Shown: one piece after another, positions 34,741 to 44,158 of the stretch
How the letters are laid out: each line of letters opens with the position of its first letter
Numbering within the stretch: position 1 is the first letter of the stretch
Source: Marixanthomonas ophiurae
GTDB lineage: Bacteria; Bacteroidota; Bacteroidia; Flavobacteriales; Flavobacteriaceae
NCBI RefSeq assembly: GCF_003413745.1
Contig: NZ_QVID01000001.1
Span: 558,001-622,000 of the forward strand
Length of the DNA: 64,000 nt
Direction: 5' to 3'
Position numbers and translations under genes: made by a program
Notes under the pieces: generated by a model
Databases searched by the model: none
The model's input: only the letters and a program-made list of their open reading frames with translations
What the model was told of the DNA's origin: nothing

Positions 34741-34880
34741 TGATTAAACAATATTTGAGCAGAAACCAAACGGAAGATAAAATCTTGGCTCAAAAGGAAA
34801 CGGAATAAATGAGTAGGGGAAGAAGCGGTGGCTTTATGCCGTAGTCTTTTGATGGAAGCATTTTACGAGTTTACCTTGCG
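34741..34880 (-). repeat. Duplicated leader, copy 2 (before parB)
   Basis: Second copy of the 140-bp leader, ending 15 bp before the parB ATG. Same order of conserved blocks as copy 1, with an aagataaaatctt inner stem inside tttgagc/gctcaaa arms. Placement of both copies at the same distance from a start codon suggests a shared control element for two operons. Confidence 0.75.
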
Positions 34881-35026
34881 TGTATATTGTATGATAAAAA
34901 ACTCTCAACCGAAGAACAAAGGATGAGATATTGCAGAAAATATTAATTACAACCTTAAGAAATACTGTTTGATTGCAAATGAGAGCATCAAGCATCAAAC
35001 TTAATTAAAGGAAGAAAAAAGTGAAA

Positions 35027-35047
35027 ATGTTGTACCTATGTTGTACC
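35027..35047. repeat. Two ATGTTGTACC direct repeats near the element end
   Basis: ATGTTGTACC at 35027 and 35038, 11 bp apart, about 45-65 bp inside the inferred right end at tRNA-Leu. Direct repeats at this place could be recombinase or directionality-factor sites. The rest of 34,881-35,060 is AT-rich with nothing else recognised. Confidence 0.4.
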
Positions 35048-35062
35048 AAGTCATAAAAAAAA

Positions 35063-35082
35063 GCCGAGATTTTCATCTCAGC
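35063..35082 (-). terminator. Terminator of tRNA-Leu
   Basis: On the - strand GCTGAGAT-GAAA-ATCTCGGC (one G-U pair) then TTTTTTT, starting 9 nt after the tRNA 3' end. A GNRA loop plus T-run make it a strong intrinsic terminator. Confidence 0.9.
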
Positions 35083-35090
35083 TTTTTTAG

Positions 35091-35173
35091 TACCGAAGGC
35101 GGGAATCGAACCCGCACGCCTTGTGAGCAATGGATTTTGAATCCATCGTGTCTACCAATTCCACCACTTCGGC
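35091..35173 (-). tRNA. tRNA-Leu(CAA), likely ICE integration site
   Basis: An 83-nt tRNA gene on the - strand. Acceptor stem GCCGAAG/CTTCGGT (G-U at 1-72), D arm with AATTGGTAGA, anticodon stem ATGGA/TCCAT with loop TTCAAAA (anticodon CAA, reads UUG), long class II variable arm, T arm GCGGG-TTCGATT-CCCGC. The discriminator is A and no CCA is encoded, as in most Bacteroidetes. The mobile element lies on its 3' side and the chromosome on its 5' side, so an element inserted at the 3' end of the tRNA fits. Confidence 0.93.
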
Positions 35174-35198
35174 ATACTTTATTGAGCCTTTCAAAATT

Positions 35199-35263
35199 TG
35201 GATTTTGAATCCAGCGCGCCTGCCTGCCGGCAGAGGCAGGTCTACCAATTCCGCCACCAAGGC
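35199..35263 (-). pseudogene. Broken second tRNA-Leu copy
   Basis: On the - strand GCCTTGGTGGCGGAATTGG and TAGA form the 5' half of a class II leucine tRNA, and CGCGCTGGATTCAAAATCCA its anticodon arm. A 22-bp palindromic segment separates the D arm and the anticodon arm, and the sequence stops looking like a tRNA right after TCCA: variable arm, T arm and 3' acceptor strand are missing. It cannot fold as a full tRNA. It is 26 bp upstream of the intact gene. Confidence 0.8.
35219..35240. repeat. 22-bp GC-rich palindrome inside the tRNA relic
   Basis: An imperfect palindrome built on cctgcc ... tgccgg ... ggcagg, very GC-rich compared with surrounding DNA. It interrupts the relic between the D and anticodon arms. 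It resembles short repeated palindromes found dispersed in Bacteroidetes genomes, an association from memory; no second copy is in this window. Confidence 0.6.
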
Positions 35264-35496
35264 AAATAGGGATGGCAAAAATACAATTTTTTTAAATTCA
35301 AGCAGTGTTCTTCAGTAAAAAAGTTAACTCCTAAAATTTATTATCTATTCCGTTTGCTTCTTATTAAAGAAATAAATTAAACCTATTACTACCTTGCTAC
35401 AAAAATTTCCAAATCTCCTTTGAAAGTTTTTCTTAAAAAAACCACAAAATAAAAACCATTGTGTTAAGTTGTATAGGTAAAGGGATTCCTGCCTCC

Positions 35497-35503
35497 AGAG
35501 GAG
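35497..35503 (+). promoter_or_regulatory. Shine-Dalgarno-like site
   Basis: AGAGGAG 6 nt before the ATG of the large surface-protein gene, unusual in a genome where most starts have only A-rich leaders. It sits in a CCTC-ca-GAGG mini-hairpin that could hide it. Confidence 0.45.
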
Positions 35504-35509
35504 AATAAT

Positions 35510-38500
35510 ATGAAATTATACCTGTTTATTTTAGCATTTCTTATAGCCGCAGTTGGCTTTGCGCAGGATACGCTGTCCAATTATCGAACAAAAAAAACAG
35601 TGATAACCGATACCGTTGTGGTGGATAGTTTTAGCATCAACCCTTCCCAATTTCGAGTTATAGACAATACAGGAGCGGTTATCGATTCCCTTTCCTATAC
35701 CGTGGATTATGAAAAAGGAACTGTAATTTTTTCTGAAGAAATTAAACAATCCAAAGATTCCATCACTATTGAATACCTACGCTATCCTCTTTTTTTAACT
35801 CGCGACTATTATACGTTTGACAAAAATTTAATTGTTGAAAATACCGGTGCCATTGAAAAATTATACTCTTTGGAAGAAAGCACTGCCGATAACACTTTTA
35901 CCCCTTTTGACGGTCTAAATACCGTAGGAAGTATTTCACGAGGCATTACCATTGGGAACAATCAAAACGCAGTTTTAAATTCCCAGCTAGACCTTCAGAT
36001 TACAGGAAAATTAAGTGATAAGGTTTCTATTAGAGCTTCGATACAAGATGCCAACATACCTACACAAGAGGGTGGTTATTCGCAAAGTTTAGATGAATTT
36101 GATCAGATTTTTATTGAACTCTACAGCGATAATTGGAAAATAAGAGCAGGTGATGTAGATCTTGAAAACAACAATAGTTATTTTGGCCGTTTTACTAAAA
36201 AAGTTCAGGGAATTGCCCTCGGCGGTACTTTTGAACACAATAACGGAGCCAAAACCTCAGCTTTTGCGAGTGGTGCAATTGTTCGAGGAGTATTTCAGCG
36301 AAGTGAATTTACTGGGCAAGAAGGTAACCAAGGGCCTTATAAGTTGGTGGGACCCAATGGCGAACTGTTTATCTTGATTGTTTCGGGTAGCGAGCGAGTG
36401 TATGTAAACGGCCTGCTGTTACAAAGAGGGGAAAACAATGACTATGTAATTGATTATAACGCTGGGGAAATAAAGTTCAATTCTACCTACCCCATTACCG
36501 CTAATATGCGTATTACGGTTGAATATCAATATTCCGATCGTAGTTACACTAGATTTATTGGTTATGGTGGTGGAAACTACAGTAGTGAAAAATTGGATAT
36601 TGGTACGTATATCTATTCGGAAAATGATGCTAAAAATCAACCGTTACAGCAAAACCTATCAGAAGAGCAAGTAGCTATTTTAGGGGCTGCTGGCGATGAC
36701 ATGGATAAAATGATTGCTCCTTCAGCTATTCCAGATCCATATTCAGAAAACAAAATTTTATATAAAAAAGAAGTTATTGGTGGTCAAGAAGTATTTGTTT
36801 TTTCCAATAACCCAGAAGATGAATTGTTTAGCGTTCGGTTTACGTTAGTGGGAAATAATCAAGGCAATTATGTAGTAAGTGACCAAAGTGCCATCAGTCG
36901 TATTTTTGAATATGTAGCTCCTGTCAATGGTGTGCCACAAGGTAATTACGAGCCCATTATACAATTAAATGCACCCACAAAATTACAAATTGGTGGCTTG
37001 AATGGTCGGTATCGCCCTTCGGGAAAAACAGACATTGGTTTTGAAGTAGCTGGAAGTCAAAACGACCTCAACCTATTTTCAAACATTGACGACGGCAATA
37101 ATGATGGGTTTGCAGGGCGCTTAACCGCCAGACAACAAATTTTGAACACACAGGATACTCTACAAGTAAACGGGTATGGTACAGTAGATTTCATCAACAA
37201 GGATTTCAGGACCATTGAACGATTGTATAACATTGAATTTAATCGGGATTGGAACTTGATAAATCCAGTGGGGGATCAACGTTTTATAACATCTGGAGTA
37301 AATTTTTCATATCCTGAAATTGGTGGTGGAAGCTATGAGTTTCAGAATTTAGATTTTTCTGAAAACTTTAGTGGGGTGCGACACGTGATTACTTCAGCAA
37401 TTAAACTAAAAAAGTTACGAACCCGAACCAATGCAAGCTTACTAAACAGTAAAAGTGATTCGCTAGACAGTAAGTTTACTCGCTTGGCAAATACCACAAC
37501 CTATTCCTTCAATAAAAGCTGGGTGGGCGGTAAAATAGCGTATGAAGACAACCAAGTGCGAACCATACAAGATGATGAATTAACACCTGTAAGTCAAAAG
37601 TTTCAGTCTTACGAAGCATTTGCAGGAATTGGTGATAGCACAGATGTTTTTGTAGAAGCAGGCTATCGTCATCAAATTAACGATAGTATTCGCAATGCAA
37701 CGCTTGAGAAAGTAAACAGCTCGAACACCTACTTTTTGAAGTCGAAATTAATTAGCAATGAAAACACACAACTTTCGGTATTTGCTAATTATCGGGTTTT
37801 AAAACGGGAAGCAGTTTCAAGAGATTCCACAGGTTTTTCTAACGTTATTAATCCTCCTCAAGCTGCAGAGGAACAATTGGAAAAATCGCTAAATTCCCGT
37901 ATTATCTACAATCAATCTTTATTTGATAACGGGATCCGGCTTAATACCACACTAGAATCTAATAATGGTGTCGTGCCACAACAAGAATTCACATACGTAA
38001 AAGTGGATGCTGGTCAAGGGGTTTATACTTGGAACGATTATAATGATAATGGGGTTCAAGAGCTTGAAGAGTTTGAAGTAGCACAATTTCAAGATCAGGC
38101 AGAATATGTTCGGGTATTATTGCCAAACCAGGTTTTTGTGAAAATCAGGCAGAATAAATTCAGCCAGATTGTTACGTTAAACCCACAGCAATGGTCTAAC
38201 AAAGAAGGGTTTTTTAAGATACTTTCCAAGTTTTACAACCAAACATCGTATGTAATTGACCGAAAGGTACGACGAGATAACGATGGGTTTAACATAAACC
38301 CTTTTGAAGATGGAGGCGATAACCAATTAGGGTTAAACCTCAACTTTAGGAACGCATTGTTTTTTAACCGTGGAAAACAGCGCTACACAACAAGCTATAC
38401 GTATATTTCTTCTTCTAGCGACAACTTGCTTTCGGTAGGGCTTCAGAAAAACACATTACAGAGCCACCAATTAAAATTTAACCATAAGGTTTGGGAGAGT

Positions 38501-38977
38501 TGGTTGTTAAACCTAAAAGGTGCTTTGGGTAATAATGAGAGTACTTCGGAAAACTTTCCTGGGCGAAACTTTCAATTAGATACGTATGAGTTTGAACCTA
38601 AAATTTCTTATTTACTCGACAGACAGACCCGGTTTGATGTATTTTACCAATTTGCCAACAAAGACAATACCTTAGGAGAAATGGAACAATTGGATCAACA
38701 AAAACTAGGGGTTTCGTTTGCATATAGTAATGCCGAAAAAATTTCAATGAATGGTGAGTTAAATTATATTACCAACGATTTTTCAGGCAGTGCTTTTTCG
38801 CCAGTGGCTTACCAAATGTTAGAAGGACTGCAGCCTGGCACCAATTTTACGTGGCAAGTATTATTTCAGAAAAGAATAACTAAATACTTAGATGCTAATC
38901 TATCGTATTTTGGTAGAAAGAGTGAAACGTCAAAAACAGTCCACACCGGTAGCGTACAATTACGGGCTTATTTTTAG
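35510..38977 (+). CDS. Very large putative outer-membrane protein
   Basis: An 1155-residue protein with a signal peptide (residues 1-18, ending FAQ). It is rich in beta-strand patterns such as GSERVYVNGLLLQRGENN, YVIDYNAGEIKFNSTYPI, and alternates aromatic and polar residues through the last 500 residues (for example YLDANLSYFGRKSE at the end), as in outer-membrane beta-barrels. I associate this with a conserved, functionally unassigned family of large Bacteroidetes surface proteins. There is no type IX sorting domain. It is transcribed away from the tRNA and converges on the T9SS protein, with a hairpin terminator between them. Confidence 0.7.
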   Translation: MKLYLFILAFLIAAVGFAQDTLSNYRTKKTVITDTVVVDSFSINPSQFRVIDNTGAVIDSLSYTVDYEKGTVIFSEEIKQSKDSITIEYLRYPLFLTRDYYTFDKNLIVENTGAIEKLYSLEESTADNTFTPFDGLNTVGSISRGITIGNNQNAVLNSQLDLQITGKLSDKVSIRASIQDANIPTQEGGYSQSLDEFDQIFIELYSDNWKIRAGDVDLENNNSYFGRFTKKVQGIALGGTFEHNNGAKTSAFASGAIVRGVFQRSEFTGQEGNQGPYKLVGPNGELFILIVSGSERVYVNGLLLQRGENNDYVIDYNAGEIKFNSTYPITANMRITVEYQYSDRSYTRFIGYGGGNYSSEKLDIGTYIYSENDAKNQPLQQNLSEEQVAILGAAGDDMDKMIAPSAIPDPYSENKILYKKEVIGGQEVFVFSNNPEDELFSVRFTLVGNNQGNYVVSDQSAISRIFEYVAPVNGVPQGNYEPIIQLNAPTKLQIGGLNGRYRPSGKTDIGFEVAGSQNDLNLFSNIDDGNNDGFAGRLTARQQILNTQDTLQVNGYGTVDFINKDFRTIERLYNIEFNRDWNLINPVGDQRFITSGVNFSYPEIGGGSYEFQNLDFSENFSGVRHVITSAIKLKKLRTRTNASLLNSKSDSLDSKFTRLANTTTYSFNKSWVGGKIAYEDNQVRTIQDDELTPVSQKFQSYEAFAGIGDSTDVFVEAGYRHQINDSIRNATLEKVNSSNTYFLKSKLISNENTQLSVFANYRVLKREAVSRDSTGFSNVINPPQAAEEQLEKSLNSRIIYNQSLFDNGIRLNTTLESNNGVVPQQEFTYVKVDAGQGVYTWNDYNDNGVQELEEFEVAQFQDQAEYVRVLLPNQVFVKIRQNKFSQIVTLNPQQWSNKEGFFKILSKFYNQTSYVIDRKVRRDNDGFNINPFEDGGDNQLGLNLNFRNALFFNRGKQRYTTSYTYISSSSDNLLSVGLQKNTLQSHQLKFNHKVWESWLLNLKGALGNNESTSENFPGRNFQLDTYEFEPKISYLLDRQTRFDVFYQFANKDNTLGEMEQLDQQKLGVSFAYSNAEKISMNGELNYITNDFSGSAFSPVAYQMLEGLQPGTNFTWQVLFQKRITKYLDANLSYFGRKSETSKTVHTGSVQLRAYF

Positions 38978-38984
38978 AGCATAA

Positions 38985-39014
38985 AAAAGGCGGAACTTAA
39001 ATGCTCCGCCTTTT
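38985..39014. terminator. Bidirectional terminator
   Basis: aaaaggcgga (38985-38994) pairs with tccgcctttt (39005-39014), perfect 10 bp, with A- and T-runs on both sides. It serves both convergent genes. Confidence 0.88.
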
Positions 39015-39037
39015 ATTACTTATTTTAAAAAGAATAG

Positions 39038-41968
39038 TTATTCAACAATAATACGCTTTACGCTTCCATAAGTATTGTTTCCTATTCGTACAATATAAAC
39101 TCCTGAAGCTACATATGACATGTCAAGGTTATATTCATACCCATTTCCGGTATTCTCTACTAAGTGACTTAATAAAGTTTGGCCTAACATGTTAGTAACT
39201 GTTATAGATAGTTTATTTGTCACATCTGTGGTTAACAACTGTGCTTTAAATTGATCATTGCCTTCGTTAATAACGATTAACTCAGACCCATCCACAAAAT
39301 CTTCTCCTATTACTCCTAATAAATCGTCACTACACAATTGTAATGTCCAATCTAAAAGTTGACCACCGTCTCCACCAGCATTATCAGTAATAACCAATGT
39401 CCAGTCACCTTGTGAGGTTAGTCCATTGAAATCGGATAAATTACCATCTGGTGAAAATGATCCCGTAAATGGAGGTGTTCCAGAAGAAATAGGTGATGAT
39501 GCGTCATCATCAAATGTAGTACTTATATAATCATCACCTGAACCACCATTTCTGTCAGATAGTATTACTTCAGTTCCGTCAGGAGCTACTATTTTAATAT
39601 CTATATCACCTGTATAAGTGTGTTCTAGGTTTAAAGAAACATTTGCATCATTAATAATATAATCATCTGTTATAGTAATGATTGACTCAGTTACTTCACC
39701 AGAATCAGGACCTATAGGTTGATTGGTATCATTAGTATTTGAATCACAAGGGAAGTTTTCTACAATTTTTGTTACACCATCGTTACTAGAATCTCCATCT
39801 CCTGATAATTCAGTTTGTACTAATAAGGGGTGAGCTGAAGTTGAAGAAAAATTAAGTGTTTCAGTAAATGTATACGTAAGTGTGCTTCCAGCATCCAGTG
39901 GACCAGGAACTGTTTCGGTTATTTTTGAAACTGGATTATTGTCTACTTCTGCCGAAACATTAAAATCTGATTGGGATGCAGTACCAAAATTCTCTATTAC
40001 AACTGTTATTTCTTCATCACCTAATCCATCTCCGCTTTCAGGACTTGTAATTTCAGTAACTCCAATATCATTAGAAAAAACATGTAAGATATTAGCTGTA
40101 GTACTATCATTAGAGTTATCCTCATCTCCACTTAAATTGGTCGATGATGTTATTTCATAGGTTTGTCCTTCGTTAGATAAATCTATTGATTCAGTAAATG
40201 TATACTGTTCAGATGTATTAGAAGCTAAAGGTCCTGCAAAAACTTCATTAGCTATGGTCGTTCCATCTACTACTAATTCAACTGGAATATCTGATTGAGA
40301 ATTTTCACCATAATTAAATATGGTAACTGTTACATCTTCATTATTTGACAAAGTCCCATCTGTTGGCTCATCAATACTAACAACACCTACGTCATTATTA
40401 AAGTTAGGGGCAATCTGGAATACACCTACAACATCTTTTCTACCGCTGTTCATATATTCGTTAATAAACCAAAACTCTTTATCGTTATCGGGATCAATGT
40501 CAATTTTACTATAATCACCATATCTAAGACCTGGGATATTTTGGTTACCAGCTGCGATTAGTTCCTCAGAAATAGTCATTGTATTTAAAGGGTCGCCTGT
40601 AAATCTACCTGTATAATATGAACTTACTCTAAAATCTGTAGGGTTTGGGGTGTCTGGGCCAGCCATTGCTGTATATCCCATCCCTATATTCCCTTGAATA
40701 TCCATCATCATACTAGCGTGCCAAGCATGTTTCCCATCAGGTGAAGTATATGTTCCTTCTTGGTGAATAGACCATGGTTGTCCATCACCAGATTGGCGTA
40801 ATTCAAACCAACGAACACCCGCTAACTCTCCGCCAGAGGCATCTGTATCAACAACAAAATTGAATACAGCAGAATTATGCCCAGAGAATTTTCTGAATTG
40901 AGCTTGATTCATAACCGTAGCTTGCAAAGCATCAATTGCAACACCTCCATTGGGCTGTGTTAAGTTTGAGAAACTACCTCCGTCAAAAACAGAAATAAAT
41001 GGAGTCGTTGTAATTTCGTTAGGCTGAGATATAGTTGAGTTTCCTGGGGTATCCCAATCCACATTAACTGTCCATAATTTTATATGATCTTCTGAAACTC
41101 CACTCCAAGCATCGTCCTGAAGAAATACAATAGGAGCATTACCTGGCGCAGGCATATTATCATCAGTTACATTAATAGCCTGTGGGCTGTAAAAACCATC
41201 CGTTGCAATCCCAGGAAGTGGGAATCCAATAACTTGTGCATTTGGATCACCTGCTAGCATTGCATCTCTTTCAAGTGCATATATACGATTGCTGGTGTTT
41301 GATGTATTATCAGTTATATAATATCCATCACTCCATACAGAAAGCTTCTGATAATCGTTCACAGAAGGGATTGTGTATGTAAACCAACCATCATTAATAG
41401 GGTCTGGTCCATCTGAAACTGCTATTTGAGCACCACCGCCTAAAAATGTTAATACCCAACGGTCTACTGCTTTATCATACGATACAGTAAGGTCACAACA
41501 ACCTCCACTAGGAAATATTGTTGGGTTAGGTGCTATTTGATTTGTTAAAGCATTCCCTTCTTTATCGTAAATAATAAAACCCGTATTAAAAACTACTAGA
41601 ACATGGTTTGGTCCTACGGCAAGAGAAGGATCGGTTGGTTGAGAACTTGATTCAGCAGCATCGAACACTAAGGAAGGTGTCTTTCCAGCTATTTTTCCAG
41701 CTAACCTATGAGGGTTACGTACAAAATAATCATCTTCAGTTTGTGGATCTTTCCCAGGTACAACATTATTTTTAGAAGCTCTTGCATCTTGCATTTCTAC
41801 TTCTTTAACTCTAGCTGGAGGTAGGTTTGTTTGTGAAGCTATAGAGGGAACCTTTTGCATAGAAATTGCTTTTCCTACAAACGTGGGTTTCTCTCCATTT
41901 TTGTCTTGGGCTTTCACAGAAAATACAACTAAGAATAAAATTCCTAGTAGGGATAATTTTAATTTCAT
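39038..41968 (-). CDS. T9SS-secreted protein with CARDB, P-domain and C-terminal sorting domain
   Basis: A 976-residue exported protein. Order: signal peptide (1-20), a propeller-like region (about 90-520), two CARDB-like repeats (about 540-740, both with the NDVGV/NDIGV start), a proprotein-convertase P-domain (about 755-890, SLNLEHTYTGDIDIKIVAPDG, GGDGGQLLDWTLQL) and a type A sorting tail (SGVYIVRIGNNTYGSVKRII). The tail directs secretion across the outer membrane and attachment. Gly-Pro-rich and Trp-containing stretches near 380-400 could be ligand-binding. No catalytic triad is recognised, so it is more likely an adhesin or binding protein than a protease. Confidence 0.85.
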   Translation of the reverse strand: MKLKLSLLGILFLVVFSVKAQDKNGEKPTFVGKAISMQKVPSIASQTNLPPARVKEVEMQDARASKNNVVPGKDPQTEDDYFVRNPHRLAGKIAGKTPSLVFDAAESSSQPTDPSLAVGPNHVLVVFNTGFIIYDKEGNALTNQIAPNPTIFPSGGCCDLTVSYDKAVDRWVLTFLGGGAQIAVSDGPDPINDGWFTYTIPSVNDYQKLSVWSDGYYITDNTSNTSNRIYALERDAMLAGDPNAQVIGFPLPGIATDGFYSPQAINVTDDNMPAPGNAPIVFLQDDAWSGVSEDHIKLWTVNVDWDTPGNSTISQPNEITTTPFISVFDGGSFSNLTQPNGGVAIDALQATVMNQAQFRKFSGHNSAVFNFVVDTDASGGELAGVRWFELRQSGDGQPWSIHQEGTYTSPDGKHAWHASMMMDIQGNIGMGYTAMAGPDTPNPTDFRVSSYYTGRFTGDPLNTMTISEELIAAGNQNIPGLRYGDYSKIDIDPDNDKEFWFINEYMNSGRKDVVGVFQIAPNFNNDVGVVSIDEPTDGTLSNNEDVTVTIFNYGENSQSDIPVELVVDGTTIANEVFAGPLASNTSEQYTFTESIDLSNEGQTYEITSSTNLSGDEDNSNDSTTANILHVFSNDIGVTEITSPESGDGLGDEEITVVIENFGTASQSDFNVSAEVDNNPVSKITETVPGPLDAGSTLTYTFTETLNFSSTSAHPLLVQTELSGDGDSSNDGVTKIVENFPCDSNTNDTNQPIGPDSGEVTESIITITDDYIINDANVSLNLEHTYTGDIDIKIVAPDGTEVILSDRNGGSGDDYISTTFDDDASSPISSGTPPFTGSFSPDGNLSDFNGLTSQGDWTLVITDNAGGDGGQLLDWTLQLCSDDLLGVIGEDFVDGSELIVINEGNDQFKAQLLTTDVTNKLSITVTNMLGQTLLSHLVENTGNGYEYNLDMSYVASGVYIVRIGNNTYGSVKRIIVE

Positions 41969-42205
41969 TATATAAAGTTTTAGTTAATGTTTCTTAATTT
42001 TATAAAAATACAATGTCTTTATTGAACAACAATAAGGCTTTACGTTAAAATTCCTGACCAATAAAGGTATTCTTTCTAATTTTTATACGATTTTAAATGT
42101 ATTCGTTTTTCAAAAAGTCTAAAAATTATTTTTTTTAATATTTAATAGTTTTTTTGCGGTACATTATTTGTAATTTACCCTATTATAAAACAAAACCTAA
42201 TATCA

Positions 42206-42565
42206 ATGACACTACTAAAATTCAGTTTAGGATTCTTATTTTTATTTGCAATAGCTTGCAATAGTACTAAAGAAACACCCTCAGACAATAATGAAATGAT
42301 TTCAATAGAAAAGCAAAACGAACAAAAAATGATGGATGCCGGCTTTAAAAAAGGCATGATTGTGTTTTCAGAAAAAGAAGGTGATTGTCCTTACACCATT
42401 AAATTGGAAGAGGGAGATACGTATTACGACCCCATTAACTTAGAGGAAAGCTATAAAAAAGACGGTGAAAAAGTTTGGTTTCAATTTAACCCATTGCGTA
42501 GAATGAATCGCTGTGTAAAAGCCAACCCAGTATTTGTTTCTGAAATACAAAAAAGAGCAGAATAG
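42206..42565 (+). CDS. Conserved small lipoprotein
   Basis: A 119-residue lipoprotein. The lipobox is FAIAC (Cys at residue 18), then a short charged linker (residues 19-40, KETPSDNNEMISIEKQNEQK) and a compact domain (GMIVFSEKEGDCPYTIKLEE, FQFNPLRRMNRCVKANPVFV) with two cysteines that could form a disulphide. I recall similar small lipoproteins in Flavobacteriaceae, without a function. It is convergent with glyS; a hairpin overlapping its stop serves as terminator. Confidence 0.72.
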   Translation: MTLLKFSLGFLFLFAIACNSTKETPSDNNEMISIEKQNEQKMMDAGFKKGMIVFSEKEGDCPYTIKLEEGDTYYDPINLEESYKKDGEKVWFQFNPLRRMNRCVKANPVFVSEIQKRAE

Positions 42566-42579
42566 TATTCCGCTCTTTT
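42551..42579. terminator. Bidirectional terminator at lipoprotein/glyS junction
   Basis: aaaagagcagaa pairs with ttccgctctttt with one mismatch, including the stop codon of the lipoprotein gene, then T-run. It ends both convergent transcripts. Confidence 0.75.
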
Positions 42580-42606
42580 TTACAATAAGTTTTTAACTAT
42601 TTATTT

Positions 42607-44142
42607 TTATTGAAGCCATGCTTTAAAAGAAATGCTTTTTTTCAGTCTTTCTGAAAGCTCTGAAATGGCAATTCGCTCCTGCTCCATGGTATCACGGTCT
42701 CTAATAGTAACCGTGTTATCTTCTTTTGTTTGGTGATCTACCGTGATGCAATAAGGCGTTCCAGCAGCATCTTGACGGCGATAGCGTCTTCCTACTGCAT
42801 CTTTTTCATCATACGCCACGTTATAATCCCATTGTAGGTCTTCTATTATTTTTTCGGCTATTTCTGGTAATCCATCTTTTTTAACCAATGGCAAAATGGC
42901 TGCTTTGGTAGGAGCTAAAATAGCTGGTATTTTTAAAACAGTTCGCGTAGAATCACCCTCCAACGCTTCTTCTTCTAAAGAATTACTCAATACTGCCAAG
43001 AACATTCTATCTAGACCTATTGATGTTTCAACTACATAAGGAACGTAGTTTTTGTTCATTTCAGGATCGAAAAACTGAAGTTTTTTTCCACTATGTTCTT
43101 CGTGCGCTTTTAAATCGAAATCGGTTCGGGAGTGAATTCCTTCTAACTCTTTAAATCCGAATGGGAAGTTAAATTCTATATCGGCTGCGGCGTTAGCGTA
43201 ATGAGCTAGTTTTTCATGATCATGGAAACGATAATTTTCTTCTCCCATTCCTAATGACATGTGCCATTTTAAACGAGTTTCTTTCCAGTATTCGTACCAT
43301 TTTAATTCGTCACCTGGACGTACAAAAAATTGCATTTCCATTTGCTCAAATTCCCGCATACGGAATATAAACTGACGGGCTACAATTTCATTTCTAAATG
43401 CTTTTCCGGTTTGAGCAATACCAAAAGGTATTTTCATCCGGCCGGTTTTTTGAACGTTTAAGAAGTTTACAAAAATACCTTGTGCTGTTTCAGGACGTAA
43501 ATATAAATCGGTTGCACTCTCTGCTGAAGCACCTAATTTAGTGCCAAACATTAAGTTAAACTGACGTACGTCGGTCCAGTTTTTACTTCCTGTATCAGGG
43601 CAGGCAATACCAAGCTCTTCAATAAGGGCTTTAACGTCTTTTAAATCTTCTGCAGAAAGTGATTTTGCCATTCGGCTTAAGATTTCTTTTTGCTCTTCAC
43701 GATACCGAACTACTCGCGGGTGCGTACTTACAAACTCATTCTCATCAAAATCGTCGCCAAAGCGTTTTTTGGCTTTCTTTATTTCTTTTTGGGCTTTTTG
43801 CTCTAATTTTTCGGCATAATCTTCAATCAACACATCTGCTCGATAACGTTTTTTAGAATCTTTATTGTCTATCAACGGATCGGTAAATGCATCAACGTGA
43901 CCAGAAGCCTTCCAAGTAGTAGGGTGCATTAATATGGATGCATCGATCCCTACAATGTTTTGGTGCATATACACCATACTTCGCCACCAATACTCACGTA
44001 TATTTTTTTTAAGTTCAACTCCATTTTGTGCATAATCATACACGGCGCTAAGCCCGTCATAGATTTCACTGGACGCAAAAACATATCCATATTCTTTTGC
44101 GTGGGAGACTACCTTCTTAAAATGATCTTCGTTGTTTGCCAT
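42607..44142 (-). CDS. glyS: Glycyl-tRNA synthetase, alpha2 type
   Basis: A 511-residue class II synthetase that charges tRNA-Gly. Motif 2 region GIAQTGKAFRNEI, the FRMREFEQMEMQFF stretch, motif 3 ETSIGLDRMFLAVL and the C-terminal anticodon-binding part are visible. It is the single-chain (eukaryote-like, alpha2) type; the HisRS/ProRS-type anticodon domain is in the last 120 residues (ILPLVKKDGLPEIAEKI). The start is an ATG with no close alternative. It is essential and normally single-copy. Confidence 0.96.
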   Translation of the reverse strand: MANNEDHFKKVVSHAKEYGYVFASSEIYDGLSAVYDYAQNGVELKKNIREYWWRSMVYMHQNIVGIDASILMHPTTWKASGHVDAFTDPLIDNKDSKKRYRADVLIEDYAEKLEQKAQKEIKKAKKRFGDDFDENEFVSTHPRVVRYREEQKEILSRMAKSLSAEDLKDVKALIEELGIACPDTGSKNWTDVRQFNLMFGTKLGASAESATDLYLRPETAQGIFVNFLNVQKTGRMKIPFGIAQTGKAFRNEIVARQFIFRMREFEQMEMQFFVRPGDELKWYEYWKETRLKWHMSLGMGEENYRFHDHEKLAHYANAAADIEFNFPFGFKELEGIHSRTDFDLKAHEEHSGKKLQFFDPEMNKNYVPYVVETSIGLDRMFLAVLSNSLEEEALEGDSTRTVLKIPAILAPTKAAILPLVKKDGLPEIAEKIIEDLQWDYNVAYDEKDAVGRRYRRQDAAGTPYCITVDHQTKEDNTVTIRDRDTMEQERIAISELSERLKKSISFKAWLQ

Positions 44143-44158
44143 AGCACAAAAATAAAAA

